Shown in pieces: positions 29,197 to 37,758 of a stretch of 64,000 nt of DNA (its first letter is position 1; the number at the start of each line of letters is the position of its first letter). This DNA comes from Nocardioidaceae bacterium (GTDB taxonomy: Bacteria; Actinomycetota; Actinomycetes; Propionibacteriales; Nocardioidaceae): assembly GCA_030655315.1 (NCBI GenBank), contig JAURVT010000011.1, positions 1 to 64,000 on the forward strand, in the 5' to 3' direction. A program made the translations under genes and the position numbers. The notes under the pieces were generated by a model that worked only from the letters and a program-made list of their open reading frames with translations, did not search any database and was not told where the DNA came from.

Positions 29197-30498
29197 GTGA
29201 CCACCACCTCGGCGCCTCCCCGCGGCACGGCGCCGCGCGCCGTCCGCCCGGTCGAGCACCGCGTCGTCGGCGGCGTCGCCCGCGGCATCGCCGACAACGT
29301 GGGCGTCGACGTCGTCTGGGTCCGGCTCGCGTTCGTGGTCGCCACCTGGTTCGCCTTCGCGGGCGTGATCGCCTACGCCGTGTACTGGCGGGTGCTGCCG
29401 ATCGGCGAGCCCGTGCGCAGCGACGGCCTGGACTCCGCCGCGCGCCGGGGGCTGCGGCCGTCGACGTCGTCGGCCCCGATGTCGCGCACCGAGGCCGCCC
29501 AGACCGCGGCGCTCCTCGCGCTCGGGGTCGGGGTCGTCCTGCTGCTGCAGGTGCTCGGCCTCGGCATCGGCCCGGGCGGCTCCCTGCTGGTGCCGCTGCT
29601 CGTCGGCGTCGCGGGCGTGGCGGTGATCTGGCGCCAGGCCGACGACGACCGGTGGAGCACGTGGGTGGTCCGGACCACCGGGTGGGAGGCGGCCGGCCGG
29701 CGGGCCGTCGGCGCGCTGCTCGTCGTGGTCGCGGCGGCCTTCCTGCTGCTCGGCAGTGGTGGGTTCTCGGTGGCGACCGACGCCGTCGCCGCGGTGGGCG
29801 TCGCGCTCGTCGGCATCGCCCTGATCCTCGGGCCGTGGATCCACCGGCTCAGCACCGACCTCACCACCGAGCGTCGCGAGCGCATCCGTTCTCAGGAGCG
29901 GGCCGACGTCGCCGCGCACCTGCACGACTCGGTGCTGCAGACCCTGGCGCTGCTGCAGAAGAACGCCCACGACCCGGCGACGGTCGGCACCCTCGCCCGC
30001 AAGCAGGAGCGTGAGCTGCGCGCCTGGCTCTACGGCGAGGACGGCGACGTCCCCGACACCGTGCGGGCAGCGCTCGCGGCCGACGCCGCCGACGTCGAGG
30101 AGCGGCACCGGGTGCCGATCGAGGTGGTGGGCGTCGGGGACGTCGCGGTGCAGGGTGATCCCGACGTGCGCGCCCTCGTCCGGGCGGCACGCGAGGCGAT
30201 GACCAACGCGGCCCAGCACTCCGGGGCCGAGCGGGTCGACGTCTACCTCGAGGTGTCCGACCGCGTGGCCGAGGTGTTCGTCCGCGACCGGGGCCGGGGC
30301 TTCGACCGGGCCGACGTCGGGCCCGACCGGATGGGCGTCCGCGGGTCGATCGAGGACCGGATGACCCGGCACGGCGGCGAGGCCGACGTGCGCACCGCGC
30401 CCGGCGAGGGCACCGAGGTGCGCCTGCGGCTCCCGCTGCGGCCACGGACCGACCACCAGCACGACGAGATCACCCCCGAGCAGGAGGAGGCCCGATGA
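29197..30498 (+). CDS. PspC-domain sensor histidine kinase
   Basis: A 433-residue membrane kinase. The N-terminus is a PspC domain (EHRVVGGVARGIADNVGVD) with its span, followed by three or four further spans, a NarL/LiaS-type dimerisation helix with phospho-acceptor His243 (AAHLHDSVLQTL), and a HATPase domain (REAMTNAAQHSG, RDRGRGFD, PGEGTEVRLRLPL). PspC thus acts as the built-in input domain. GTG 29197 has a G-rich upstream stretch; a GACGAT at 29185-29190, 6 nt before it, may be a -10 box of a leaderless message. Its stop overlaps the response-regulator start (ATGA). Confidence 0.93.
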   Translation: MTTTSAPPRGTAPRAVRPVEHRVVGGVARGIADNVGVDVVWVRLAFVVATWFAFAGVIAYAVYWRVLPIGEPVRSDGLDSAARRGLRPSTSSAPMSRTEAAQTAALLALGVGVVLLLQVLGLGIGPGGSLLVPLLVGVAGVAVIWRQADDDRWSTWVVRTTGWEAAGRRAVGALLVVVAAAFLLLGSGGFSVATDAVAAVGVALVGIALILGPWIHRLSTDLTTERRERIRSQERADVAAHLHDSVLQTLALLQKNAHDPATVGTLARKQERELRAWLYGEDGDVPDTVRAALAADAADVEERHRVPIEVVGVGDVAVQGDPDVRALVRAAREAMTNAAQHSGAERVDVYLEVSDRVAEVFVRDRGRGFDRADVGPDRMGVRGSIEDRMTRHGGEADVRTAPGEGTEVRLRLPLRPRTDHQHDEITPEQEEAR

Positions 30499-31133
30499 CC
30501 CACCGCGTGGTGATCGTGGACGACCACGCGATGTTCCGGTCCGGCGTCCGCGCCGAGGTGGGCCGCCTGGTCGACGTGGTCGGCGAGGCCGAGGACGTCG
30601 CGACGGCCGTCGAGGCCGTCGTCACGCTCGCGCCCGACGTCGTGCTGCTCGACGTGCACATGCCCGGTGGCGGCGGCATCGAGGTGATCCGCCAGGTCGC
30701 GACGCGCCTGCCGGAGACCCGCTTCCTCGCGCTGTCGGTGAGCGACGCCGCCGAGGACGTCATCGGCGTGATCCGGGCCGGCGCGCGCGGCTACGTCACC
30801 AAGAACATCACCGGCGCCGAGCTCGTCGACGCGATCGGCCGGGTCGCCGCCGGCGACGCGGTGTTCTCGCCGCGCCTGGCCGGGTTCGTGCTCGACGCGT
30901 TCGCCGGCACCATCGAGGTGGCCCAGGTGGACGAGGACCTCGACCGGCTCACCGAGCGCGAGCGCGAGGTGATGCGGCTGATCGCACGCGGCTACGCCTA
31001 CAAGGAGGTGGCCAAGGAGCTGTTCATCTCGGTCAAGACCGTCGAGACCCACGTGTCGAGCGTGCTGCGCAAGCTGCAGCTGTCGAGCCGCCACGAGCTC
31101 ACCCGCTGGGCGCACGAGCGACGCCTGATCTGA
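30495..31133 (+). CDS. LuxR/NarL-family response regulator
   Basis: A 212-residue regulator paired with the PspC kinase. The receiver domain has Asp9/Asp10, the phosphorylation site Asp53 (VLLDVHMP) and the conserved Lys in YVTKNI; the C-terminal HTH runs from LTEREREVMRLIARG through VKTVETHVSSVLRKL. It is co-translated with the kinase (4-base overlap). Likely targets are envelope-stress genes, including the divergent PspC operon, by analogy with LiaRS-type systems. Confidence 0.94.
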   Translation: MTHRVVIVDDHAMFRSGVRAEVGRLVDVVGEAEDVATAVEAVVTLAPDVVLLDVHMPGGGGIEVIRQVATRLPETRFLALSVSDAAEDVIGVIRAGARGYVTKNITGAELVDAIGRVAAGDAVFSPRLAGFVLDAFAGTIEVAQVDEDLDRLTEREREVMRLIARGYAYKEVAKELFISVKTVETHVSSVLRKLQLSSRHELTRWAHERRLI

Positions 31134-31155
31134 CGACATCGTCTGCCGGTCGGCG

Positions 31156-31161
31156 TAGCGT
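31156..31161 (+). promoter_or_regulatory. -10 box (TAGCGT) for a leaderless zwf transcript
   Basis: TAGCGT ends 6 nt before ATG 31168 and no Shine-Dalgarno is present, so zwf probably has its own leaderless promoter just after the response-regulator stop. Confidence 0.5.
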
Positions 31162-31167
31162 AACGAC

Positions 31168-32649
31168 ATGGCAACCTCCGACTCCTACGATCCGAGCATG
31201 GAGGCGCCCCACGTCATCGTCCTGTTCGGCGCCACCGGCGACCTCGCGCGGCGCAAGCTGCTGCCCGGCCTGCTGCACCTGTACCAGGTGGGCCTGTCCA
31301 GCGACTGCCGCGTCGTCGGCGTCTCGCTCGACGACCTCGACACCGACGGCTTCGTGCAGCTGGCGCACGAGGCGTGCAAGGAGTTCAGCAGCCGTCCCTT
31401 CGAGGACGACTGGGACTCCTTCGCCAAGCGGCTCACCTACGTCTCCCAGGACGCCGGCCCGCAGGCCCTCGCCGACGCCGTCGCGGCGGCCGAGGCCGAG
31501 CTGGCCGACGAGTCCGAGCCGGGCGAGACGATCCGTCGCCTGCACTACCTGAGCGTGCCGCCCAAGGCCGCGCTCGCCGTGGTCCACCAGCTCGAGGCGG
31601 CCAAGCTGGTCGAGCGGTCGCGGATCATCATGGAGAAGCCGTTCGGCACCGACCTCGAGTCGGCCGTCGCCCTCAACGCCGAGCTGCACGAGGTGTTCGA
31701 CGAGGAGCAGATCTTCCGGATCGACCACTTCCTGGGCAAGGAGGCGGCGCAGAACATCCTCGCGTTCCGGTTCGCCAACGGCCTGTTCGAGCCGATCTGG
31801 AACCGTCAGTTCATCGACCACGTGCAGATCGACGTCCCCGAGACCCTCGGTCTGGACAACCGGATCGGCTTCTACGAGTCCACCGGCGCCTACAAGGACA
31901 TGGTCGTCACCCACCTGTTCCAGGTGCTCGCGTTCGTCGCCATGGAGCCGCCCACGGCGCTGGAGCCGGGCCCGATCGGCGAGGAGAAGAACAAGGTCTT
32001 CCGCTCGATGCGCCCGGTGGAGCCGCACGACGTCGTCCGCGGCCAGTACACCGGCTACCGCGAGGAGCCGTCGGTCAACGACGACTCCGACACCGAGACG
32101 TTCGTGGCGCTCAAGGCCGAGATCGACAACTGGCGCTGGGCGGGCGTCCCGTTCTTCCTGCGCACCGGCAAGAAGCTCGCCGAGGGCGCCCGGATCATCT
32201 CGATCGCCTTCAAGGAGCCCCCGCGCTCGATGTTCCCGACCGGCTCCGGCGTCGGTACCCAGGGCCCCGACCACCTGACGTTCGACCTCGCCGACGCGTC
32301 GCGGATGTCGCTGTCGTTCTACGGCAAGCGCCCCGGCCCGGGGATGAAGCTCGACAAGCTGAGCATGCAGTTCGCGATGCACGACACCGGCAAGGCCGAC
32401 GGCGTCCTCGAGGCCTACGAGCGGCTCATCCACGACGCGATGCGCGGCGACCACACCCTGTTCACCACTGCCCAGGGCATCGAGCGGCTGTGGGAGCTGT
32501 CCCGCCCGCTGCTCTCCGACCCCCGTCCGGTCCGGGCCTACTCGCCCGGCTCCTGGGGCCCCAACGCCATCCACCAGCTGATCGCCCCCCGCGCCTGGCG
32601 CCTCCCCTTCGAGCGCACCTGGCGCGCCCCCAACAAGACCGCCCAGTAG
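31168..32649 (+). CDS. zwf: glucose-6-phosphate dehydrogenase
   Basis: First enzyme of the oxidative pentose phosphate pathway, forming 6-phosphogluconolactone and NADPH. The 493-residue length is normal. The nucleotide-binding motif [13 protein letters not shown] is at residues ~20-32, the substrate-binding [11 protein letters not shown] follows, and the active-site signature RIDHFLGKE spans 184-192. The usual pentose phosphate partners (tal, tkt, opcA, pgl) are not in the window, so the gene stands alone here. ATG 31168 is preceded by a TAGCGT box. Confidence 0.96.
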   Translation: MATSDSYDPSMEAPHVIVLFGATGDLARRKLLPGLLHLYQVGLSSDCRVVGVSLDDLDTDGFVQLAHEACKEFSSRPFEDDWDSFAKRLTYVSQDAGPQALADAVAAAEAELADESEPGETIRRLHYLSVPPKAALAVVHQLEAAKLVERSRIIMEKPFGTDLESAVALNAELHEVFDEEQIFRIDHFLGKEAAQNILAFRFANGLFEPIWNRQFIDHVQIDVPETLGLDNRIGFYESTGAYKDMVVTHLFQVLAFVAMEPPTALEPGPIGEEKNKVFRSMRPVEPHDVVRGQYTGYREEPSVNDDSDTETFVALKAEIDNWRWAGVPFFLRTGKKLAEGARIISIAFKEPPRSMFPTGSGVGTQGPDHLTFDLADASRMSLSFYGKRPGPGMKLDKLSMQFAMHDTGKADGVLEAYERLIHDAMRGDHTLFTTAQGIERLWELSRPLLSDPRPVRAYSPGSWGPNAIHQLIAPRAWRLPFERTWRAPNKTAQ

Positions 32650-32717
32650 TCCCGGCGGCCGGTCTGAGGTTCCTGCGTGGCGGGAGGTGACACCTTGGTC
32701 GGAGTCTCCACCAGGGA

Positions 32718-32817
32718 GCCGATCCGTCGCTTGGGCGGTGTCGCTCCGCCCGACCCACCCACGCGCAGGTGGATGGGGTCTCCGAGCAGATCGATGCCGA
32801 CCAAGCGACGGATCGGC
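32718..32817. repeat. 100-bp palindromic element between convergent zwf and gntR
   Basis: Ends are perfect 17-bp inverted repeats (32718-32734 GCCGATCCGTCGCTTGG; 32801-32817 its complement) around a 66-bp centre. Just outside, 32843-32860 forms another hairpin (CCGACCGC / GCGGTCGG), and CCCGACCCACC occurs at both ends of the region. No reading frame here looks coding. Confidence 0.75.
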
Positions 32818-32891
32818 GCCGTCGTGCGAGAACCCCGACCCACCGACCGCGGGCGGTCGGCGCCGACCACCGGACGGGACGAGCTGCCCGC

Positions 32892-33260
32892 TCAGCGCCC
32901 CCAGGCGCGCTCGACGAGCCCGCTGGTCTCGGCGAGCGACAGCCCGAGCCGGCGGGCCGTCGTGACCAGCGACTCGGCCGCCGCCTGAGCCTCCGCCTCG
33001 GTCCCCGGGGCGCGCGCACCGTCCGCGACGAACGTGCCCCGACGTCCGTGCGTGACGACCACGCCGTCGGACTCCAGCTCGCGGTAGGCCCGCGCGACCG
33101 TGTTGGCCGCCAGCCCGAGGTCGGCCGCGAGCTGGCGGACGGTCGGCAGCTTCTGCCCCGCCTCCAGCACCCCGTCGGTCACCTGCGCCGCCACCTGCGT
33201 GCGCAGCTGCTCGAACGGGGGAGTGCTCGACGCGAGGTCGATCCCGACGAGCCCGCTCAC
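32892..33260 (-). CDS. GntR family transcriptional regulator (short YtrA type)
   Basis: A 122-residue regulator: an N-terminal GntR winged helix (PPFEQLRTQVAAQV... KLPTVRQLAADLGLAANTV... GVVVTHGRRGTFV) and only a short helical C-terminus, the YtrA-like layout usually found with membrane or ABC genes. GTG 33260 overlaps the stop of the membrane-protein gene, and both are transcribed from a promoter containing an 11-bp-arm inverted repeat (34119-34145), which is the obvious binding site for autoregulation. Convergent with zwf across a palindromic element. Confidence 0.9.
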   Translation of the reverse strand: MSGLVGIDLASSTPPFEQLRTQVAAQVTDGVLEAGQKLPTVRQLAADLGLAANTVARAYRELESDGVVVTHGRRGTFVADGARAPGTEAEAQAAAESLVTTARRLGLSLAETSGLVERAWGR

Positions 33261-34087
33261 CGCGCGGCCACCGTGGCCGGGGTGAGTCGGCGGCGGCGGT
33301 CCTGGACCGACAGACCGACGAGCACGCACCCGACGACGAGGACGGCGACGCCCGTGGCGACCGACCCCGAGACCGCCAGCACGACGTAGAACAGGGACAC
33401 CGCGGACATCGCGATCCCGTTCTCGGCCAGGCGGTCGATCGTGACGGCGACCAGCACCTCCTCGCCCGCGGCCTCGGTGGGCGTCGAGGCGCGCAGCGGG
33501 CTCGCGGCGACGCGTCGCATGACCAGCTCGGCCGTGCCGACCACGGCGGCCGCAGCGAGGACGACCAGTCCGGCCGACACCGCGGCGGACCCGGAGCCCG
33601 CGACCGCGGAGACCGCGCCGGCGCCGGCGGCGAGGGCGACCAGAACGGCGGGGACCAGGCGCTCCACCCGTCGCAGGTAGGAGCCGACCTCACGGGCGCC
33701 GAGGGCGGCGACCCGTGGCCCCTCGGACGGGGCCCGGGTCGAGCGGGCGACGGCGACGCTCTCGACCAGCACCGAGACGCAGTACACGACCGCGAGGAAC
33801 GCCGCGAGGGTCGGGACCGCGTCGGGGAACAGGTCGAAGTCCAGCGGCAGGCCCAGCACGACGACGCCCGCCGCGGCGAGCAGCGCCCCGGCCGCGCCCG
33901 CCGCGGCGCTGAGGCGGATGCGGCCGGTCACGACGCGCTCGAGGGCGACCCCCTGCTCCTCGCTCAGGTGGACGTCGCGGGCCCGCACGGTGGCGAGGGT
34001 CCGCCGGCGGGCGTCGGAGCGTGCGGTGAGCGCGAGCACCGCGCTCACCGCGATCACGGCGACGGTGACGGCGATCAACGTGGTCAT
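33257..34087 (-). CDS. membrane protein of unknown function co-transcribed with a GntR regulator
   Basis: A 276-residue protein with about seven hydrophobic spans, arranged as a first helix (TTLIAVTVAVIAVSAVLAL), a cytoplasmic basic loop (ARSDARRRTLATVRARDVH), and two clusters of spans that both end near VSLFYVVLAVSG-like segments. I recognise no domain. ATG 34087 is chosen for its strong AGGAGGAG Shine-Dalgarno; the open frame reaches 34147 but that would lie upstream of the mapped promoter. It shares a 4-base overlap with the downstream gntR gene. Confidence 0.8.
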   Translation of the reverse strand: MTTLIAVTVAVIAVSAVLALTARSDARRRTLATVRARDVHLSEEQGVALERVVTGRIRLSAAAGAAGALLAAAGVVVLGLPLDFDLFPDAVPTLAAFLAVVYCVSVLVESVAVARSTRAPSEGPRVAALGAREVGSYLRRVERLVPAVLVALAAGAGAVSAVAGSGSAAVSAGLVVLAAAAVVGTAELVMRRVAASPLRASTPTEAAGEEVLVAVTIDRLAENGIAMSAVSLFYVVLAVSGSVATGVAVLVVGCVLVGLSVQDRRRRLTPATVAAR

Positions 34088-34118
34088 GGGCTCCTCCTGG
34101 GCTCGAGTTTGTACCACT

Positions 34119-34145
34119 GACTGTAGCAATTGTGTTGCTACAGTC
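34119..34145 (-). promoter_or_regulatory. GntR-type operator: 11-bp-arm inverted repeat over the operon promoter
   Basis: GACTGTAGCAA (34119-34129), 5-nt spacer, TTGCTACAGTC (34135-34145): perfect arms, AT-richer than the surroundings. It overlaps the spacer and both promoter boxes of the membrane-protein/gntR operon, so a bound regulator would block polymerase. Confidence 0.85.
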
Positions 34146-34147
34146 AA
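34120..34147 (-). promoter_or_regulatory. promoter of the membrane-protein/gntR operon (TTGACT, 16 bp, TACAGT)
   Basis: On the minus strand -35 TTGACT (34147-34142) and -10 TACAGT (34125-34120) are separated by 16 bp. A start near 34113 gives a ~25-nt leader containing AGGAGGAG before ATG 34087. Confidence 0.75.
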
Positions 34148-34194
34148 GTCGGCCGGGACGGTGGACGCCCCGCGTGCCTGTCGGTCCGCGGACG

Positions 34195-34200
34195 TAGGCT
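34195..34200 (+). promoter_or_regulatory. -10 box (TAGGCT) of pcrA
   Basis: TAGGCT, identical to the guaA -10 box, ends 9 nt before ATG 34210, implying a leader of about 3 nt. No Shine-Dalgarno is present. Confidence 0.45.
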
Positions 34201-34209
34201 GGGCGAGCC

Positions 34210-36615
34210 ATGACGTTGCGTTTCCCTGTGCCCGCGGTGCCCCGCACCGACCGCTCCTCCGCCGACCCGGACGAGGACGACCGCCCCGCGCCGCGGCGCA
34301 CGAAGATCGACCCCCAGCAGCTGCTCGACGGCCTCAACGAGTCGCAGCGCCAGGCGGTCAGCCACCCGGGCGGTCCGCTGCTCGTCGTCGCCGGTGCGGG
34401 ATCGGGCAAGACCCGCGTGCTGACGCGGCGCATCGCCTGGCTGATCGGCCACGACGACGCCCACCCGGGCTCGATCCTGGCGATCACGTTCACCAACAAG
34501 GCCGCCGCCGAGATGCGCGAGCGGGTCACCGAGCTCGTCGGCCCGCGGGCGCGCCTGATGTGGGTCTCCACCTTCCACTCCGCCTGCGTGCGGATCCTGC
34601 GCAAGGAGATCACCAGGTTCGGCTACACGTCGTCGTTCTCGATCTACGACGCCGCCGACTCCAAGCGGCTGATGTCGCAGGTGTGCCGCGACCTCGAGCT
34701 CGACCCCAAGCGGTTCGCACCGCGGGCGGTGCTCAACTGGGTGAGCAACGCCAAGAACGACCTGCTCGACGCCGAGGCCGCCCGCACGCGTGCCGCCAAC
34801 GGCAGCGAGGAGGTCTACGCCGAGGCCTACGCGGAGTACCAGCGCCGGCTCACCGCCGCCAACGCGCTCGACTTCGACGACCTCATCATGCTCACCGTGC
34901 ACCTCCTGCAGGCGTTCCCCGACGTCCGCGAGACCTACCGGCGGCGCTTCCGGCACGTGCTCGTCGACGAGTACCAGGACACCAACCACGCGCAGTACGC
35001 CCTGGTGCGCGAGCTGTGCGAGGAGCCCGACTCCGACCTGCTGGTGGTCGGCGACTCCGACCAGTCCATCTACGCCTTCCGGGGGGCCAGCATCCGCAAC
35101 ATCCTCGAGTTCGAGGAGGACTTCCCCCGGGCCCGCACCATCCTGCTGGAGCAGAACTACCGCTCCACGCAGACGATCCTCACGGCCGCCAACGCCGTCA
35201 TCTCGCGCAACAACGGCCGCAAGGCCAAGAACCTGTGGAGCGACCAGGGCGACGGCGCACAGGTCGTCGGCTACGTCGCCGAGGACGAGCACGCCGAGGC
35301 GCAGTGGGTGGCCGACGAGGTCGACAAGCTGGGCGACGACGAGGTCGCGCGTCCCGGCGACGTCGCGATCTTCTACCGCACCAACGCCCAGAGCCGGGTG
35401 TTCGAGGAGGTGTTCATCCGGACGGGCCTGCCCTACCGGGTGGTCGGCGGCGTCCGGTTCTACGAGCGCCGCGAGATCAAGGACGCCATCTCCTACGTCC
35501 GCACCCTGGTCAACCCCGCCGACGACGTGTCGCTGCGCCGCATCCTCAACGTCCCCAAGCGCGGCATCGGCGACCGCGCCGAGGCCTGCGTGTCCGCCTT
35601 CGCCCAGCGCGAGCGCCTCACCTTCTGGGACGCGCTGCAGCGGGCCGACGAGGCGCCGGGCATCGCCACCCGCTCGCTCAAGCAGATCCGCTCGTTCGTC
35701 GAGGTGATCTCCGGGCTCGCCGCGATGGCGGCGTCCGGCGAGGCCGCCGACGCCGTCCTGGAGGCCGCGCTCGCCCGCAGCGGCTACCTCGACGAGCTCG
35801 AGGAGTCCACCGACCCGCAGGACGAGACCCGGGTGGAGAACCTCGCCGAGCTCGTCGCGGTCGCCCGCGAGTTCGTGGCCGACGCGTCGGTGGTCGCCGA
35901 CGACGTCGCCGACGCCGACGTCGACCCCGAGGAGGTCGCGCAGGCCGCCGAGGACGACGTGTTCGCGCCGGGCTCGCTCGAGGCGTTCCTGGAGCGGGTG
36001 GCGCTGGTCGCCGACGCCGACGCCATCCCCGACGAGGGCGACGGCGTCGTCACGCTGATGACGCTCCACACCGCCAAGGGCCTGGAGTTCCCGGTCGTGT
36101 TCCTCACCGGTCTGGAGGAGGGGGTGTTCCCGCACCAGCGCTCCATCGGCGAGCCCAAGGAGCTCGAGGAGGAGCGCCGGCTCGCCTACGTCGGCATCAC
36201 GCGGGCCCGCGAGCGCCTGCACCTCTCACGCGCTGCCGTCCGTTCCGCGTGGGGCGCTCCGTCGCACAACCCGCCGTCGCGGTTCCTCGATGAGGTGCCG
36301 CCCACCCTCGTCGACTGGCGCCGCACGGCCGCCGACGCGACTCGCTGGTCCGGCGGCGTCCAGACCGGCGGCTCCTTCGTCACCACCCGACGCGCTCCGG
36401 GTCGCTCGCTCAGCTCGGCCGCGGCCGCCTCGGCCTCCACCAAGCGCGACATCCCGAACCTCACCCCCGGCGACCGCGTCGTCCACGACACGTTCGGCAT
36501 GGGCACCGTCGTCGCCCTGCAGGGCAGCGGCGACAAGACCGTCGCCTCGGTCGACTTCGGCTCCGAGGGCGTCAAGCGTCTTCTTCTCCGCTACGCCCCC
36601 GTCGAGAAGATCTGA
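34210..36615 (+). CDS. pcrA: ATP-dependent DNA helicase PcrA/UvrD1
   Basis: A 3'-5' superfamily 1A helicase for repair and replication restart. The 801-residue protein has motif Ia/Walker A GAGSGKT (after LNESQRQAV), AITFTNKAAAEMR, STFHSACVRILR, Walker B DEYQDT, GDSDQSIYAFRGA, QNYRS, VTLMTLHTAKGLEFPVVF and YVGITRARERL, in the normal order. The C-terminal ~60 residues (LTPGDRVVHDTFGMGTVV...) form the Tudor-like domain known to contact RNA polymerase in PcrA/UvrD. Gene order (M23 peptidase, sucCD downstream) matches M. tuberculosis uvrD1. A dispersed repeat begins at the base after the TGA. Confidence 0.96.
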   Translation: MTLRFPVPAVPRTDRSSADPDEDDRPAPRRTKIDPQQLLDGLNESQRQAVSHPGGPLLVVAGAGSGKTRVLTRRIAWLIGHDDAHPGSILAITFTNKAAAEMRERVTELVGPRARLMWVSTFHSACVRILRKEITRFGYTSSFSIYDAADSKRLMSQVCRDLELDPKRFAPRAVLNWVSNAKNDLLDAEAARTRAANGSEEVYAEAYAEYQRRLTAANALDFDDLIMLTVHLLQAFPDVRETYRRRFRHVLVDEYQDTNHAQYALVRELCEEPDSDLLVVGDSDQSIYAFRGASIRNILEFEEDFPRARTILLEQNYRSTQTILTAANAVISRNNGRKAKNLWSDQGDGAQVVGYVAEDEHAEAQWVADEVDKLGDDEVARPGDVAIFYRTNAQSRVFEEVFIRTGLPYRVVGGVRFYERREIKDAISYVRTLVNPADDVSLRRILNVPKRGIGDRAEACVSAFAQRERLTFWDALQRADEAPGIATRSLKQIRSFVEVISGLAAMAASGEAADAVLEAALARSGYLDELEESTDPQDETRVENLAELVAVAREFVADASVVADDVADADVDPEEVAQAAEDDVFAPGSLEAFLERVALVADADAIPDEGDGVVTLMTLHTAKGLEFPVVFLTGLEEGVFPHQRSIGEPKELEEERRLAYVGITRARERLHLSRAAVRSAWGAPSHNPPSRFLDEVPPTLVDWRRTAADATRWSGGVQTGGSFVTTRRAPGRSLSSAAAASASTKRDIPNLTPGDRVVHDTFGMGTVVALQGSGDKTVASVDFGSEGVKRLLLRYAPVEKI

Positions 36616-36714
36616 CGCCCCGGCATCCCACCCTCGCGGCGTTGCCCGCGACATCGACGAACGAGATCAGCTCGCCTTCGTCGCGACGCCTGGCGAGCCG
36701 GGCGCCGGACACGT
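36616..36714 (+). repeat. dispersed ~100-bp palindromic repeat, copy 2, abutting the pcrA stop codon
   Basis: Same element as 18452-18541 (about 82 of 98 aligned positions identical) and in the same relation to a gene: it starts at the base after TGA and reads in the direction of transcription. Shared core segments include GGCATCCC, GCGGCGTTGC, CAGCTCGCC and CCGGGCGCCGG. It lies in the convergent gap before the M23 gene. Confidence 0.8.
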
Positions 36715-36754
36715 CAGAGCGTCGTGACCGGCCAGCGGCCGGATGCCGGGAACG

Positions 36755-37618
36755 TCAGGGCTTGACGTTGTGGTCGGCGAGTGCGGTGGCGGGGTCGATC
36801 GGGTCGCCGCCGCCGGGGCGGACCTCGAGGTGCAGGTGCGGGCCGGTGACGTTGCCGGTGGCGCCGACGGCGCCGATGGCCTCGCCGGGCTGGACCTCCT
36901 GGCCCGCGGTGACCGACGTCGCGGACTGGTGGCAGTACCAGACCTCGGTGCCGTCCTCGAGCGTGATGACCGTCTTGTTGCCGTAGGCGCCGTCGAAGCC
37001 GACCGAGGTGACGGTGCCCTGGGCGACCGAGACGATCTTGGTGCCGGCGGGGGCGGCGAAGTCGAGGCCCGTGTGCACGGTGGACCACAGCGAGCTGCTC
37101 TGGCCGAAGCGGGCGGTGAGGCGGTAGCCGGTGGTGGGCAGGACCCACTGGTTCTTCAGGCGCTCCTGCTCGGCCCTGGCCAGAGTGGTGGCGCGCTCGC
37201 CGCTCTTCTCGGTGAGCTCGGCGAGGGCCGCCTGGCGGTTCTCGGCCTGCTGGGCGGCCTGCTGGGCGAGGACCTGACGGTCGACGCCGCGGCTCACCTG
37301 CGGCTGCGCGCCGCGGACCGGCTGGTCCACCGCGTCGAACGCCTGCGCGCTCTGCTGGTCCGAGACCGTCTGGGTGACCTGGCCCTGGTTCAGGGCCACC
37401 GCGCCGCCGGCGGCGACCGCCAGGGCCGCCACGCCCGCCACCAGGGGGGAGCGGAGGAGCATCGAGCGGGTGGAGCTGCGGGGCTTCTCGGCCCGGCGCC
37501 GGGGTCGCGGGGCCGAGTGTCGACCCTGGGGTGCTCGGGGCTCGGGCACGCGACGATCCTCCACGGCGGTCGGGGGTGTGACGGGGGTGGCGCCCGGGGG
37601 GAATGGGCGCGAAGTCAC
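36755..37618 (-). CDS. M23 (LytM) family metallopeptidase
   Basis: An envelope peptidase or amidase-activator of 287 residues. A basic, Pro-rich cytoplasmic N-terminus and one membrane helix (LVAGVAALAVAAGGAVAL, residues ~59-76) anchor it; a Gln/Ala-rich coiled-coil stretch (~100-150) precedes the LytM domain, which has the zinc motifs HTGLDF and HLHLEV and the usual GNVTGPHLH context. It corresponds in position to Rv0950c next to uvrD1. A closely similar gene lies directly upstream. GTG 37618 is used although a TAGAGT box at 37621-37626 leaves only 2 nt, so the true start may be further inside. Confidence 0.88.
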   Translation of the reverse strand: MTSRPFPPGATPVTPPTAVEDRRVPEPRAPQGRHSAPRPRRRAEKPRSSTRSMLLRSPLVAGVAALAVAAGGAVALNQGQVTQTVSDQQSAQAFDAVDQPVRGAQPQVSRGVDRQVLAQQAAQQAENRQAALAELTEKSGERATTLARAEQERLKNQWVLPTTGYRLTARFGQSSSLWSTVHTGLDFAAPAGTKIVSVAQGTVTSVGFDGAYGNKTVITLEDGTEVWYCHQSATSVTAGQEVQPGEAIGAVGATGNVTGPHLHLEVRPGGGDPIDPATALADHNVKP

Positions 37619-37710
37619 CGACTCTAGACGACCCGGACGGACGGTTCCAACCCTTCGCCGACACGGGTGGCACGTATCACGCAGGTGAATGGTCCGTGAA
37701 GGTCGGATAT

Positions 37711-37728
37711 CTCCTCCGTGTGGAGGAG
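37711..37728 (-). terminator. hairpin between the two M23 peptidase genes
   Basis: Perfect 7-bp stem CTCCTCC / GGAGGAG with a GTGT loop, 30 bp beyond the stop of the upstream M23 gene; a likely terminator for it. Confidence 0.5.
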
Positions 37729-37758
37729 ACGACGGTCACGTCGCCCGGACGACGAGCG

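Noticed and set aside
32677-32988. Small open frames between zwf and gntR
   Set aside because: They consist of the palindromic element and antisense gntR, with no start signals and no conserved motif.
36616-36727. Extension of the region after pcrA into a coding gene
   Set aside because: The open frames here are continuations of out-of-frame translations; the similarity to 18452-18541 is nucleotide-level and palindromic, not protein-level.
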